This document shows positions 1 to 10,568 of a stretch of DNA of 64,000 bases, one piece after another. The stretch comes from Rattus norvegicus (taxonomy: Eukaryota > Chordata > Mammalia > Rodentia > Muridae). Each line of letters begins with the position of its first letter. The first letter of the stretch is position 1. The notes beneath the pieces were generated by a model, which did no database searches, was not told the DNA's origin, and was given only the letters and a program-made list of their open reading frames with translations. Position numbers and translations under genes: made by a program. The stretch spans positions 44,695,335-44,759,334 of the forward strand of contig NC_086032.1 of assembly GCF_036323735.1 (NCBI RefSeq), given 5' to 3'.

Positions 1-722
1 GCAGGGTAAACTGGAGACCGTATTGAGTGACTGACAGCTGCTTCCTCAGTGCTGCGATTGGCCAAAGCTGTGTTGGGACACTTGTCTGGCGTCTCAGGCT
101 TTTGCTTTCTCTTCCCCATTGTCTTCGAAGCCCTCTGGCTATGCCCTATGTCCTCTAGGAATGCCACTTCTGCCCCATTCTGTCTTTGCTTCCCTGACAG
201 GTTGGAATGCAAATATAACTTGGAAGCGGACTACAATGGCTTTTGTCATTTTAGATTGACTTTAGTCATCCCCACCTTCCCCATCTCCACCCTGCTTCAT
301 CCTTTTTCCCTTCACATCTTCTTTTGTAATCTGTTCCACAGGCTCTTGGCCAAACACGGACACAGTGAGCCTCAGAGTACTGTGAATTAACTAAAGCCAG
401 CCAGGCCTGGGGAGAAAACCCCAAACAATACTGATACAAGCCGGTCTTTGTTGGGCAGCATTTGTTAGTGGAAGGGGTCACCTTTTCAGTCAGGGCTGAG
501 AAGGGCCAAGTTGTTCCATGGAGCTACAGATTCTTAGGGCGAGGCAGTGGTTTATTCTTGGAGACATGGCTAGGCTGTGGGAAGCCCAGACTATGGCTTA
601 CAAAAGGTAGGCCATGACTTGGGAGTTGGAAGGATGGAGACTGGCAACAGAGCTGCAGTCCTAAATTTGGAAAACTGCTTTGTAGGTGACAAAATGGGTG
701 GCAGTTTTCAAAACACACTCAT

Positions 723-918
723 GGACTGGAGAGTGGCTCGGTAGTTAAGAGCACTGACTGCTCTTCCAGAGGTCCTGAGTTCAAATCCCAGCAACCATAT
801 GGAACCATCTGTATTGGGATCCAGTGCCCTCTTCTGGTGTGTGTGAAGACAGCTACAGTGTACTCACATAAATTAAAAATAAATGAATAATAAATAAATG
901 AATAAATAAATAAGTCTT
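723..918 (+). repeat. B2 SINE, sense
   Basis: It starts ggactggagagtggctcggtag and continues with the B2 body (agagcactgactgctcttcc, cttctggtgtg, gaagacagctacagtgtac). It ends in an A/T-rich TAAA-repeat tail typical of rat B2. Confidence 0.9.
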
Positions 919-980
919 ACACATACATACATACACACACACACGTACACACAGGCATGCACGCACACACACACATACAT
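919..980 (+). repeat. CA/CATA microsatellite after B2
   Basis: An interrupted (CATA)n/(CA)n tract directly follows the B2 tail, a common site of microsatellite growth. Confidence 0.85.
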
Positions 981-1225
981 TTTCTGGTGCCCTGATTGTA
1001 ACCCAAGCTTTGAAAGTTGGGGAGCCATTTCTAGATTTAGTTGTTAAATAGTATCTGAGAGAGGATGTCATCCACCTGTTTCTTTGGCTCCTTTCACCAA
1101 CTTTAGGATGTCTTGGGAAGAAAGAGCTCTTTTAGTTTGAGTGTTTGAGCATGTTCTCTATGTGGAAACCAACTCAGCACTCCTTTTCCCCCCCTTTCCT
1201 TTAATATATTAGGGATGCTGCTGTA

Positions 1226-1306
1226 GTTTGAGTAGGTCCCATGCTAGGATGCAGCAGGAGAACTTTCTAGGTGGCACGAGTGGCAGGCGCCACTTGTTTG
1301 AGTAGG
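1226..1306 (+). other. 59-bp insertion flanked by 11-bp direct repeats, copied from 3594-3649
   Basis: GTTTGAGTAGG occurs at 1226-1236 and 1296-1306. The 59 bp between them (1237-1295) are nearly identical to the reverse complement of 3594-3649: 56 aligned bases from 1235 to 1290 with one mismatch. Only the left copy is flanked by direct repeats, so 3594-3649 looks like the donor. No poly(A) tail or known SINE sequence is involved. It fits a short templated insertion made during repair of a staggered break. Confidence 0.75.
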
Positions 1307-1904
1307 CCACTAACATTGCTGATTTGAAAAGGCGGGCCTCATGGTGGAAGGCTAGCCTGTGCTACTTCTTGCTGAGTGAGATTCATTAGGTATGGTAGAG
1401 CCTTAGGTACTATTGCCATGAGGCAGGGCTATTCTTGGTGCTTGTGTTCCTGCACTTGAACTCCTTCCCTCTGTTTCCCACCAGAGTCAACCAGCAAAGG
1501 TTCTTGGGCTTGCTACCACCAGATCCTTGAGTCACAGTAAGCCTATTTTTTTTCTACAAACAGCCTGATTTTAACTATTGAGCAGTAGTGACACATGCAA
1601 AGGACCCATATTTTGTTTTTTTCTTTTGAAAGGGAAGAAAACATTCCAGAGAAAAGTTTCTTCCCTTCACCATTGTGACTCTCCTACTGTGCTTGCTCAC
1701 ACTGCCTTCCCGAGAGAGCAAAGCAAGCTCAGTCTCTCTGTCTCTTACCTGGGTGGTAACCTGCTGTCCATGGTCCCCCGGCAAACCACTGTCTGCAGCC
1801 AGCAGAGTTCTCCTTTGCTCTGTTGATTTTTTTCTTTATTCCATTTTTCCTCAGTGGGTTTTAGTTTTAGGTTTTGTTTTTATTTATTTTTATGTTTCTT
1901 TCTA

Positions 1905-2050
1905 TTTAGTTTCTTGAGAAAGGGTTTCTCTATATAGGCCTGACTGTCCTGGAACTTGCACTGTAGACCAGGCTGGCCTTGAACTCAGAGATGCACTTGC
2001 TTCTGCCTTCTACTATTGGAATCAAAGGTGTGCGCCATCATGCCTGACTT
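1905..2050 (-). repeat. B1 SINE, antisense
   Basis: Reverse-complement B1 body: ttgagaaagggtttctct, accaggctggccttgaactc and gtgtgcgccatcatgcctg are present in order. Confidence 0.88.
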
Positions 2051-2437
2051 AGTCTTAGGTTTTAAAAGAAAATACCAAGAAATGGAGTAGAATCCAGCCA
2101 GACAGAAGTTAAAAGATTTCACGCTGATCCCCAAAGTAGAAACGAAAGGTTTGTCTTGTGCTCAGGGAAGTGTGTATGACCTGATCTGCCTGTAGTCCTC
2201 GTAGATCTCTTCCTAACCTTTTCCTTTAGGTGACCTCCTTCCCTTCCTTTCTACCCTCCCTCTCCTTTCTCTGCAAGAATGCTTAATGTGTTCTTCCTCT
2301 CACCAAATTAATTGCATAGGATACTATTATCAGGATTTATTTATATCTCGTATAGTTGCTACTTTGTATTCTCTGTGTATCAACCATTCCCACCCGTCCC
2401 CCACCTTGTCTGCATTCTCTTTCTAGGGCTCTGACCA

Positions 2438-3144
2438 CAGCAGTCCCTCCATAGCCTGGTTTTGCTCTTTGTGGTTTTAGTTACCATGATCAGCTGTGGT
2501 CCATAAATATTAAGTGGAAAATCACAGAAATGAAGCGTGCATACCCATTCAACTGTGCATCCTTCTGCCTAGTGCCAGAGCATCCTGTTCCTTCCTGCTT
2601 GGGACGTGAATTGTCCCTTTGTCCAGAGTGTCCATGCTGCTTGCTACCAACCTGCTAGTAGGTACCTTGGCCATCAGACTGACTGTACTTCAGTTCTTTT
2701 GTGTGCATTGACCTTAGTAATATCCCCAAAGTGCAAGAAGGACACAGCATGCATGGTGCTGGAACAGTAGCTTAGAGCTTTACATACAGCTTGACAAACA
2801 GACAGAGACAGAGACAGACAGATGGGGGTGGGGGTGGACTGGGCCAGGTGACCCACAGTGACACACTTCCTCTAACAAAGCCATACTTTCAAATCCTAAG
2901 CCTTTCACACAGTTCTACTCTCTAGTGACCAAGCTGTCAAATGTATGAGCATATGGGGGACACATTTTCATTCAGACACCACCACCATAGGGGACCTTCG
3001 TGCAGCTTTTATTCCAAATTTTAAAGTTACACTGCATCATCACAGGTAAGTGCATATAGTAGATAGGAGATGGGTCCTCCTGGTGGTTTTAAGTGTCTAC
3101 TGAGGGTCTTAGAGTAAATCCCCTGCAGATAAGTGGGGACTGCA
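2438..3144 (+). mobile_element. Tigger/MER44-like DNA transposon remnant
   Basis: The left end cagcagtccctccatagcctggttttg, the segment ccataaatattaagtggaaaatcac and gggacgtgaattgtccctttgtccag resemble the Tigger/MER44 (pogo/Tc1 group) consensus as I remember it. The right end aagtggggactgca resembles the matching inverted terminus. It is interrupted by about 235 bp of another rodent repeat near 2757-2992. It has no coding capacity. Confidence 0.75.
2757..2992 (+). repeat. Interspersed-repeat insertion within the Tigger remnant
   Basis: The sequence from a gacagacagagacagagac run through cttcctctaacaaagccatac to catatgggggacacattttcattcagacaccacc resembles a common rodent interspersed repeat. 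The class is not certain. It separates two Tigger-derived halves. Confidence 0.5.
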
Positions 3145-3954
3145 CACTTCATATAAGTGATGTCATATTTGTCCTGTGTGTTTGACTAAGTATAACATCC
3201 TCAAGGCTCATCCACGTTATCATATAGGGATGCTTCCCTTCCCTTAGGGAGCTGAGCAGTGGCCAGTTATAATGTACACTGCCATCTCTTCATCCCTTTG
3301 TCCAAGAGGCACATATGTTACTTCCTTACCAGGGCTTTTGTGCACTGCACACAGAGAGAGATCCTCAAAGTCCTTATTTAAGTCTTTTGGATATAAACAC
3401 AGTTGTAGGATTTTCGGGTCAAATGACAGTTCTAGTTTAAATTTTTTGTTTTTTGTTTTTATGACTCAGGCTGTCCTGGGACTCACTGGCATCTGCCCCC
3501 TGCTGCGACCACCACCCAGCTTTTTATTTTTATTTTATTATTTTGAGAATCTGTAGTGTTTTCCATCTTTCTCCTGCTTTAGTTTCTCTTGCAGCGCCTG
3601 CCACTCGTGCCATCTAGAAAGTTCTCCTGCTGCATCCTAGCATGGGACCACGGCTTCTTTTGCCAAGCTCTCTGTGGAGCAGGCTCAGTGTTGTTTCCTT
3701 CAGGGCATGCCCACATCTTCTAGGTCAGTGTTTTTCTTAGCCCATTTTGTGCCTGCATAGCAATGCTGTAAACTGCATAATGTGAAACCATATGCATTAT
3801 TTGGTTTACAGAAGTCAAAGAGTGTGGTGTTAACATCTGGTGAGAACCTTCGTGTTGCATCTTGACCTGGTGGAAGGGTAGGGAGTGAAAGAACGTGCTG
3901 GGGGGCAGAGAAGGCGGTTAGAGATGAAACTTACCCTGCCACACAATTAACCAA

Positions 3955-4098
3955 AGTGATAACAAAACCACTCCTGTGGTAACTAACCCATCCCTGGATA
4001 ATTAACTCTCATGATAACTAGTTCACTTCTGTGATAACTAATGTGCTCCCATGATAACTAACTGACTCCTAGATAACTAACACATTTCTGGGATAAGG
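3955..4098 (+). repeat. Diverged 19-20-bp minisatellite
   Basis: About seven imperfect copies of GATAACTAAC followed by a variable CT-rich half lie head to tail (gataactagttcacttctgt, gataactaatgtgctcccat, gataactaactgactccta and others). The array is old, because every copy differs. Confidence 0.8.
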
Positions 4099-4663
4099 GT
4101 ATATCTAAAAGTTACTTTTTCATTGAATTGTTTAGGTAGGCCACAGTGGATTCTCTAGCCAATACTTTTCTTGTGAACTCTGGTAATCTGAAATGTCGAT
4201 AAGCAAACAGAGCTTTCTGCGTTGGCCTGAACTTCTTTGATAGCACTTCCTATCTCTATGGTGTATGTGTTAATAGAGTTAGTCTCTTAGTGACTTCATG
4301 GTGTAGAACTTCTGCTTGCTATTGCTATATAACAGATTACCTCAAAACTTAGTGCCCTAAAAACAAGCATTGCTTGGTGTGAGGATCTACACTGCAGGCG
4401 TCTGCACAGCTCATCACAGAGCATCCCAGCATGCTCTGGCTATAGGATCCAGTTCCAAGTCAGCTTGTTTACTGGTTGGTAAATTGATGCCCGCTGCTGG
4501 TCTCTTTAAACAGACAGGTTGGGCTTCCATACAGCATGTGGCTGAGTGCCAAGAGCAAATGCCTAAAGATGCAGGAAATAGGAAGTGAGTTGCTTAAGGC
4601 CTGGGGTCTAGATACCAACTCTCAGCGAGTTCTGTTGGCTGACAAATCTCAGGTGAGATTCTT

Positions 4664-4848
4664 TTTTTTTTTTTTAAGATTTATTTATTTATTAATTATA
4701 TATAAGTCACTGTCTTCAAACACACCTGAAGAGGGCATCAGATCTCAGTATAGATGGTTGTGAGCCACCATGTGGTTGCTGGGATTTGAACTCAGGACCT
4801 CTGGAAGAGCAGTCGGTGCTCTTAACTGCTGAGCCATCTCTCCAGCCC
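4664..4848 (-). repeat. B2 SINE, antisense, with target-site duplication
   Basis: Reverse-complement B2 with a poly(T) start and the end ctgagccatctctccagcccc. It is flanked by a perfect 16-bp duplication ctcaggtgagattctt at 4648-4663 and 4849-4864, which indicates a recent insertion. Confidence 0.95.
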
Positions 4849-4947
4849 CTCAGGTGAGATTCTTAAGGAGAGGAGATGATGGCTCCACCTGTTCCTGAGA
4901 GTGGCATCAGAAATCTAGGGGTTGTTTTCAGCCCATCGAGGGTATAC

Positions 4948-5056
4948 TCAGTACTTTGCTGGTTTAAGACAGCCTCTCTCTGGCCTTGGGCTTAAAGACT
5001 TCTGTCTCGGTGTCCTCTGTGCTAGGATTACGGGTGTGTACCACCATGCCCTGTCT
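4948..5056 (-). repeat. B1 fragment, antisense
   Basis: A degenerate B1 with ggccttgggcttaaagac and gattacgggtgtgtaccaccatgccc. Confidence 0.65.
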
Positions 5057-5409
5057 GAGCTATAGTCACTCTGATTCCATTTATAGATGAGGAAACCAAA
5101 CACTGAACATTGATATTTTGCTCACTAAAGATGAGATGTCTCCTCCTAAGTGGCTGAGCTGTTACACCCACCTGACAGAGCCTGAGCTTCTAAGTTTGTG
5201 CTTTAGAACATCTCGAGAATTGCCTGGCTCACAAATTGAGATTCCCACTATCTGCAGCTTTTCCATTACACCGCAGTTGAGATTAATAAGTGAATTAAGT
5301 GATTCTTATTTGCAAGTCACACTACTCTGCACATGCAGGCTAGATGCCAAGTGGACAGTGAAGGCTCACTCTCAACCACCTTGTTGGGAGCTGCTGTTTG
5401 ACACCACAG

Positions 5410-5436
5410 CCCCCCCCCCCCCCCCCCCCCCCCCCC
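5410..5436 (+). repeat. Pure C27 homopolymer
   Basis: Twenty-seven consecutive C residues follow a short unique stretch. The length is likely polymorphic and hard to sequence. Confidence 0.95.
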
Positions 5437-5550
5437 GCTCATTCCTGCTTTCCACGGCTGATTGATCCGTACCTTCTGCCTGAGACAGGCAATGACTCTG
5501 AGGAAAGCTATTTGGTCTTCAGCTGCTCCTGTGACATAAAAACGGGTGGT

Positions 5551-5616
5551 AGAAGAAAGAAAGAAGGAAGGAAGGAAGGAAGGAAGGAAGAAAGGAAGGA
5601 AGCAAGCAAGCAAGCA
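5551..5616 (+). repeat. (GAAG)n/(CAAG)n microsatellite
   Basis: Runs of GAAA, GAAG and CAAG units lie in series on the plus strand. Confidence 0.95.
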
Positions 5617-5718
5617 GGTAGACCGGCAGGTTTACTCAGAACTGAAAAGTTAAATGTTTTAGGCTTTGTACATACATATCTATGTGTTATAGACACACAG
5701 CGCTTTTTATATACCTCT

Positions 5719-5848
5719 CTGCATTATTTAGTGATAGGAATACATTTTAAGAAATACTTCATCAGAGAACAGTGTGCTTCTATCTGCATTATTTAGTGAT
5801 AGGAATACATTGTAAGAAATACTTCATCAGAGAACAGTGTGCTTATAT
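5719..5848 (+). repeat. 65-bp tandem duplication
   Basis: The unit starting ctgcattatttagtgatagg and ending agaacagtgtgctt is present twice with a period of 65 bp. The copies differ at one base within the core (cattttaag versus cattgtaag). It is not a known repeat family. Confidence 0.92.
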
Positions 5849-6086
5849 AAATGTGTCTGGTGCAGCCTACTGTTACTTACATGACAGTTTGTTGACCTCA
5901 GGCTATAAAACCTATACAATATAATACCCCACCAGATCTTCTACACAATAGTCACCCAGTGGTGTTTGTGTGTCCACTTATAAAAGAGAACAGTAAAAAA
6001 TGCAGTAGGAAGTTTTAAATTTCTTTATAATCTGTGAGGTCTTTTATATATACACTGCATTGTTTGGAAAGTCAAATGCAGTGAGG

Positions 6087-6089
<3 letters not shown>

Positions 6090-6131
<42 letters not shown>
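6090..6131 (+). repeat. (GT)n microsatellite
   Basis: About 19 GT dinucleotides with a terminal TATG interruption. Confidence 0.95.
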
Positions 6132-6135
<4 letters not shown>

Positions 6136-6709
6136 TCTTGAATGAGAAATAAAAAGGATGCTGTCTCAAATTCTAGAGGTTACTTGATAAGGTAATGAGT
6201 GGAATCTTCTGCAAACTGGTGAAACCGGTAGTTTCCTTTACTGCTCGAAGATCATGGGTATTTCCGTGTAAGAAGAGAAGCAGCTTGTTGTCTCGTGGGC
6301 TCTGGTTATGCTACTCTTTGGAGACTGTTGACTGCTGTTATGGCCTGTGCTCATTTCATACCAGGTGTGAGAACAGCCACACTACATTCATCCTTTCTTA
6401 GCAATGTTGAGAAAGCATAAAGAACAGAGCTAAACGTCGCCGCCGCTGGTTTTCTGACTTCCGGGTTTCTTTTGCAGGGCAGGTGACTTGCAGGGGAGGT
6501 GACTCTACATAGAAGCTTCGTTTTTATCACGTCAGAAATCAGAGCCAAGACATCAAACCCAAATGCTGCATATTTTCCTTTACTTTGCACCCACCTGACC
6601 TTCTTTCACTGGCTACTTATTTTTCTGTGGTATTATCTAGTCAGAGAGAAATGGGGCAGAGGCTCTGCTCTGTAACCAGCAGCATCCTGAATTCTCTTCA
6701 TCTTTTAGG

Positions 6710-7095
6710 CACCACTCAGGTAAAATCGATCTTGGCTCTGATGCAGAGAAGAGTTTCAAGACAAGTCAGTATGAAGCAGAGCCAGTTTTATTAGAAGAAC
6801 GTTTTAGCAGGTTTCAGACAGGAGAGTGCAGATACAGACTTCTCACAGCCACCATTTGTCTTTACAATAGACACATACCATCTGCGTGGGTTTTCAAACT
6901 CATCAGAGTTGCACAGGAGGTTCTTGGGCAGGGCAGGGCTATTGACAGGATTATAACTAGTGAGGTAAAACTGTACATCATCAGATACTGGAAAGTTGGA
7001 GGAATCGCTGTACAAAGCCTTGTTTGGGATTCCCCAGAAAATAGGAGGGGCCTGAGAACTAGGGTCATATCCCTTCAGACCTCAAGTCTAGTTAT
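6710..7095 (-). mobile_element. Possible antisense LTR-like remnant
   Basis: Read on the minus strand, the block has an open stretch of about 75 codons ending in a stop that overlaps TAATAAA. The segment actggctctgcttcatactg and a pyrimidine-rich end follow, a layout like the R/U5 of a rodent LTR. I do not recognise the family. A processed pseudogene is the alternative. There are no clear flanking duplications. Confidence 0.3.
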
Positions 7096-7124
7096 TGTTA
7101 TTTCAAAATAAAATTTTCTATCCT

Positions 7125-7402
7125 TTCTTCATTCATTCCTCCACCTATTCATCCTCCATCCATCCACTTACCCATCCATCCACTCATCTATTCACCCATC
7201 TATCCACTCATGCATCCATCCATCCATCCACTCACCCATCCACTCATCCATCCATCCAACCATCTACTCATCCATCCATCCATCCATCCTTTCATCTAGC
7301 CATCCATCATCCTTCCTCTCACCCATCCATTCATCATCTGCCCGTCTGTCCATCTATCTATCCATCCATCCATCCTCCCATCCTCTATCCATCTCCATCC
7401 AT
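7125..7402 (+). repeat. (CATC)n/(CATT) tetranucleotide array
   Basis: About 275 bp of CATC units with CTCA, TTCA and CACC interruptions. It accounts for the long His/Pro/Ser open frame on the plus strand. Confidence 0.95.
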
Positions 7403-8602
7403 CCGATCTGTATGTCAGCAGCCTACACGGCAATTGTTAGTTGTGCTAGTTCTTGCTTATCTCTCAGGAGGGGCTTCAATCAGCCTCTGGAGTGAGGGGC
7501 TCCTTTCTTCTCCATGTTGTCATAGTTTCCCCCATCTATCCACAGGTTTTCTCTGCAGTGTTTTCTCTCTTTCCCACCCACTTGTTATGATGGTGTGCCC
7601 AGGCTTTCTCTGTCTTACTTTCCAGAGGCCCTGTGACTGTTACACTGAGCCTTTCCTGGATGCCTCTGGAATAAGTTCATGTGATCGAGATCTGAAAGCA
7701 AACTTATTTGTTTTAAGCCACACCCTCACCACAACTTCCCTTTTCTTGTGGATGGGTCCCCAGTGCTGTTGTCTCTCAGTGCATGTGAATTCCTTCCTTG
7801 TGACCTGATCTGGAGGCCTGATGCTAATGCTGTCCCTCTCCTCTCAGCTGCCAGCAGTGGCTCACCACACATCAGGCACACACAGTATCTGGTATTTAGC
7901 TCAGTGAGTGAACAAATGTACACAGGCTTCCAGTTTTACATTTGGACCTTGGAGCAGAAATCTGAGGCCATCCCTGGTTTTTCCTCTCTTTGTGCTGTGG
8001 TCATCTAAGTTCACTAAATTTTTCTAGAATGCAGGCCACACGAGGACAAGATGTTTGTCTATCTGGCTTGATGTGGTGCACTTGCGTCCCTGGCGTTTGC
8101 CAGGCAAGAGGGCAATCTTTTGCTACTGCAGAAATACTCGTGTGTGTTTGGCCCACAGCAATTGGTTTCGTCCTCATAGATGTGCAGATGCTGTTTTAGG
8201 GTGCTCCTTTCATACACAGAGGCATTTGGATGTCAGATCGTTACTATTTGTCAGAGTGCTGCTAAAAGGTGGAGTTGGGCATCCACCCTGCAAATCGAGT
8301 CCTCACGCACAACTACTAAATAGTATGCTGTAATGATTCCTTAACACTCGCATGTGTGTTCTGTGCAGACCACTGTCCTAAAATCCTGTGCCTCCTAAAT
8401 CCTCTGTTAAGAGATCTTGTATCAGGAGGTGGTCTTGGATTGTTGCCCAAGCCTGTGCTCTCACTTTTTGTCCCCATCTATTGGGATCCCCAGACCTGTT
8501 TTTAGCTTGTAGCTTTTGGAGCACAAAACTTTGATGCAATGGAAATGTTCCCAGAGCTTTGTCACAATTATCTAACACAGCCGTGTATGTCCCTCTCTGT
8601 AG

Positions 8603-8830
8603 ACAACACTGGTAGCCGCACGTTACACTCTCGAGCAGAGACAACGCCGTCATTACCCACCAACAACCCTGGGAATGGACACCCAGAATACATCGCATAT
8701 GTGCTTGTCCCTGTGTTCTTCGTCATGGGTCTTCTTGGTGTCCTCATCTGCCACTTACTTAAGAAGAAAGGCTATCGGTGTACAACAGAGGCGGAACAGG
8801 AAGTTGAAGAGGAAAAGGTGGAAAAGATAG
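8603..8830 (+). CDS. Rell1: Rell1 coding exon 2: ectodomain stalk, transmembrane segment, juxtamembrane region
   Basis: RELL1 (RELT-like 1) is a single-pass type I membrane protein of the RELT family, which is related to TNF receptors but here lacks cysteine-rich repeats. The exon opens after a pyrimidine-rich acceptor ending tgtag and completes a split Asp codon. It then reads NTGSRTLHSRAETTPS, a short Ser/Thr/Asn-rich stalk. The hydrophobic segment begins at YIAYVLVPVFFVMGLLGVLI (about residues 29-52 of the window-encoded part) and is followed by the stop-transfer sequence KKKGYRC and an acidic stretch (EQEVEEEKVEKI). It ends at ATAG|gtaaat, phase 1. The reading frame continues into this region from the intron, so an ATG at 8539 is not the real start. 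Exon 1, with the signal peptide, is outside the window. Family recognition is from close agreement with human RELL1 as I remember it. Confidence 0.95.
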   Translation, partial: TTLVAARYTLEQRQRRHYPPTTLGMDTQNTSHMCLSLCSSSWVFLVSSSATYLRRKAIGVQQRRNRKLKRKRWKR

Positions 8831-8852
8831 GTAAATAACCTATACTTTTCTT

Positions 8853-8956
8853 TCTTTTTTTTTTTTTTTTTCCTTTTTTTTCGGAGCTGGGGACCGAACC
8901 CAGGGCCTTGCGCTTGCTAGGCAAGCGCTCTACCACTGAGCTAAATCCCCAACCCC
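8853..8956 (-). repeat. ID SINE, antisense, next to the Rell1 exon 2 donor
   Basis: Poly(T), then the full ID body ending gagctaaatccccaacccc. The near-duplication tacttttctt occurs at 8843 and again at 8957. The insertion begins about 12-20 nt beyond the splice donor at 8831. The reverse strand carries the tRNA-like A and B boxes. Confidence 0.95.
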
Positions 8957-10479
8957 TACTTTTCTTTTTTTAATGGGTCAAGGAACAGGTTCTAAATAAA
9001 AAAAAAATCCTCATATATAATCCATTTTATTTATTTATTATTTTTATTGGATTTTTAAAATTTATATTTCAAATGTTATTCCTTTTTCTTCTTTATGAGA
9101 AGAACTATTTTCTGTAGCAACCAGAGTTTGAAATCTTGCCTGCATTTACTGAATACTTGCTGAGTGTTTATTTCAGAGTCTGGTAGCCTTGAGGCTGTCA
9201 TTTGTGTGGTGTATATTTATTTCTAATTTTATTGCCACTTAATTTAATGAGGATGCTCTCTCCACCTTGAAGGGTTAATGTGAAACTTTGAGACAAGGTA
9301 TTTTGATTGGCACTTACAGCCACTCATAAACCTAATCCTTGCTGTTACTTATTACGATTCTAATAAGAATGGTAGGAACACGAAACGGGTCTCATCAGGA
9401 TTGTGGTGTCAGCATTACTGGAGGGGTTCTAGCTGAAGTCCGTGTGGCTGAACTCTATGTTGTTACATGAACAGATGTAGGCATAGTTCAGTAGAGCTGC
9501 AGCAGGAACCAGTGTTTCCATGTGACTGTGAGGGTGTTCATCTTTTTGGTCGTAAATCCCACCCACAGCATGTTTTCCTCACTGATATTCCTATCCAGTC
9601 ATGCCTCAGGGCAGTTTCTTGATGAGCCCAGGGGCTAGCAGCTCACTCTTCATCCCTCTTAGCCCCCCTCAATGACATCTTTGCAGGGAGGTGACATTTG
9701 GAGTAGGTCACCCGCAGGGCCCGTGAGGGAAGGTTTCTCAATCCTTGCCAGCTTGCTGGACTGTTGGTTTTTCCACCCCCACTGACCTTTGAGGCTGCGG
9801 AACATGGGTGAACATGATGAGTCACACTCAGCGAATGAGCAAACCAGCCCCAAGTGTTTGTCGACAGAGTGGGGCCTCCCCCTCTGTTCCTTCTAACCTA
9901 CGCAGGTTAGCTCAGGCCTCAGCTTCCACTGTGACTGTCCAAACATCCGTGGGTCATGGTAGAGAAGCCTCCCTTGGGGTGCAGAGGACACTCTTGCAGG
10001 TACATGGGCGTGTCCTTGTCCTACTCTGTGCAGTGTCTCAATCCAGCCTCATTGTCTTGTCTTGCTAAATAAATTAAGCAGATCAGTTTCCAAATGGAGG
10101 CTTGCCCTTCTCCACCTGACGGTCACATAGACTACTAATGCTTGGTCCTCAGAGTAAACTGAGTCTGTAAATAGATAACCAGTGCCCTAATTTAGATACC
10201 TTGTTTAAAAGGAAAAGCGTTTGATAAACATGGATGAATATTTATTCAGTTGAAACTATAAATCAGTAGACCAACTGTATACAGCAAGTCTGTGATTAGA
10301 CAAAACCTACGGATGATGGCATTTCTTTTAGTGAGCCTTCTCATCTCCCCGAAGGCCTTAAGGTAAGAAGGGGGATAAGAGGAAATGGAGCCAGATGCAC
10401 ATGTACTGTATTGTCACGCTAAGTGAGGAGACTTGATCTTGACAGATTGCTGGTCCATCCCACACCTTTTTCTTTTAAT

Positions 10480-10568
10480 TTTTTTTTTTTTTTCAGAGCT
10501 GGGGACTGAATCCAGGGCCTTGCCCTTGCTAGGCAAGCGCTCTACCACTGAGCTAAATCCCCAACCCC
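10480..10568 (-). repeat. ID SINE, antisense
   Basis: Poly(T) followed by cagagctggggactgaatcc and ending ctaaatccccaacccc. It has a few differences from the youngest ID copies. Confidence 0.93.

Larger units (their letters stand above)
1..8602 (+). other. Rell1: Rell1 intron 1 (3' part)
   Basis: No exon of Rell1 or any other gene is recognisable here. The stretch holds B1 and B2 SINEs, a Tigger-like DNA transposon, several microsatellites, a 65-bp tandem duplication, a 20-bp minisatellite and an LTR-like block, each listed separately. Remaining segments, for example 1-720, 5850-6090, 6135-6700 and 7410-8600, look like unique intronic sequence. Confidence 0.85.

Noticed and set aside
3955..4098. 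CRISPR-like array
   Set aside because: Units are about 20 bp, all divergent and without distinct spacers, in a mammalian intron. It is a minisatellite.
7095..7808. 237-codon frame rich in His, Pro and Ser
   Set aside because: The first third is a CATC microsatellite and the rest has no recognisable domain or splice context.
8539..8602. Start of a protein at ATG 8539
   Set aside because: This is intron sequence read through into exon 2. The acceptor at 8601-8602 and the RELL1 match begin at 8603.
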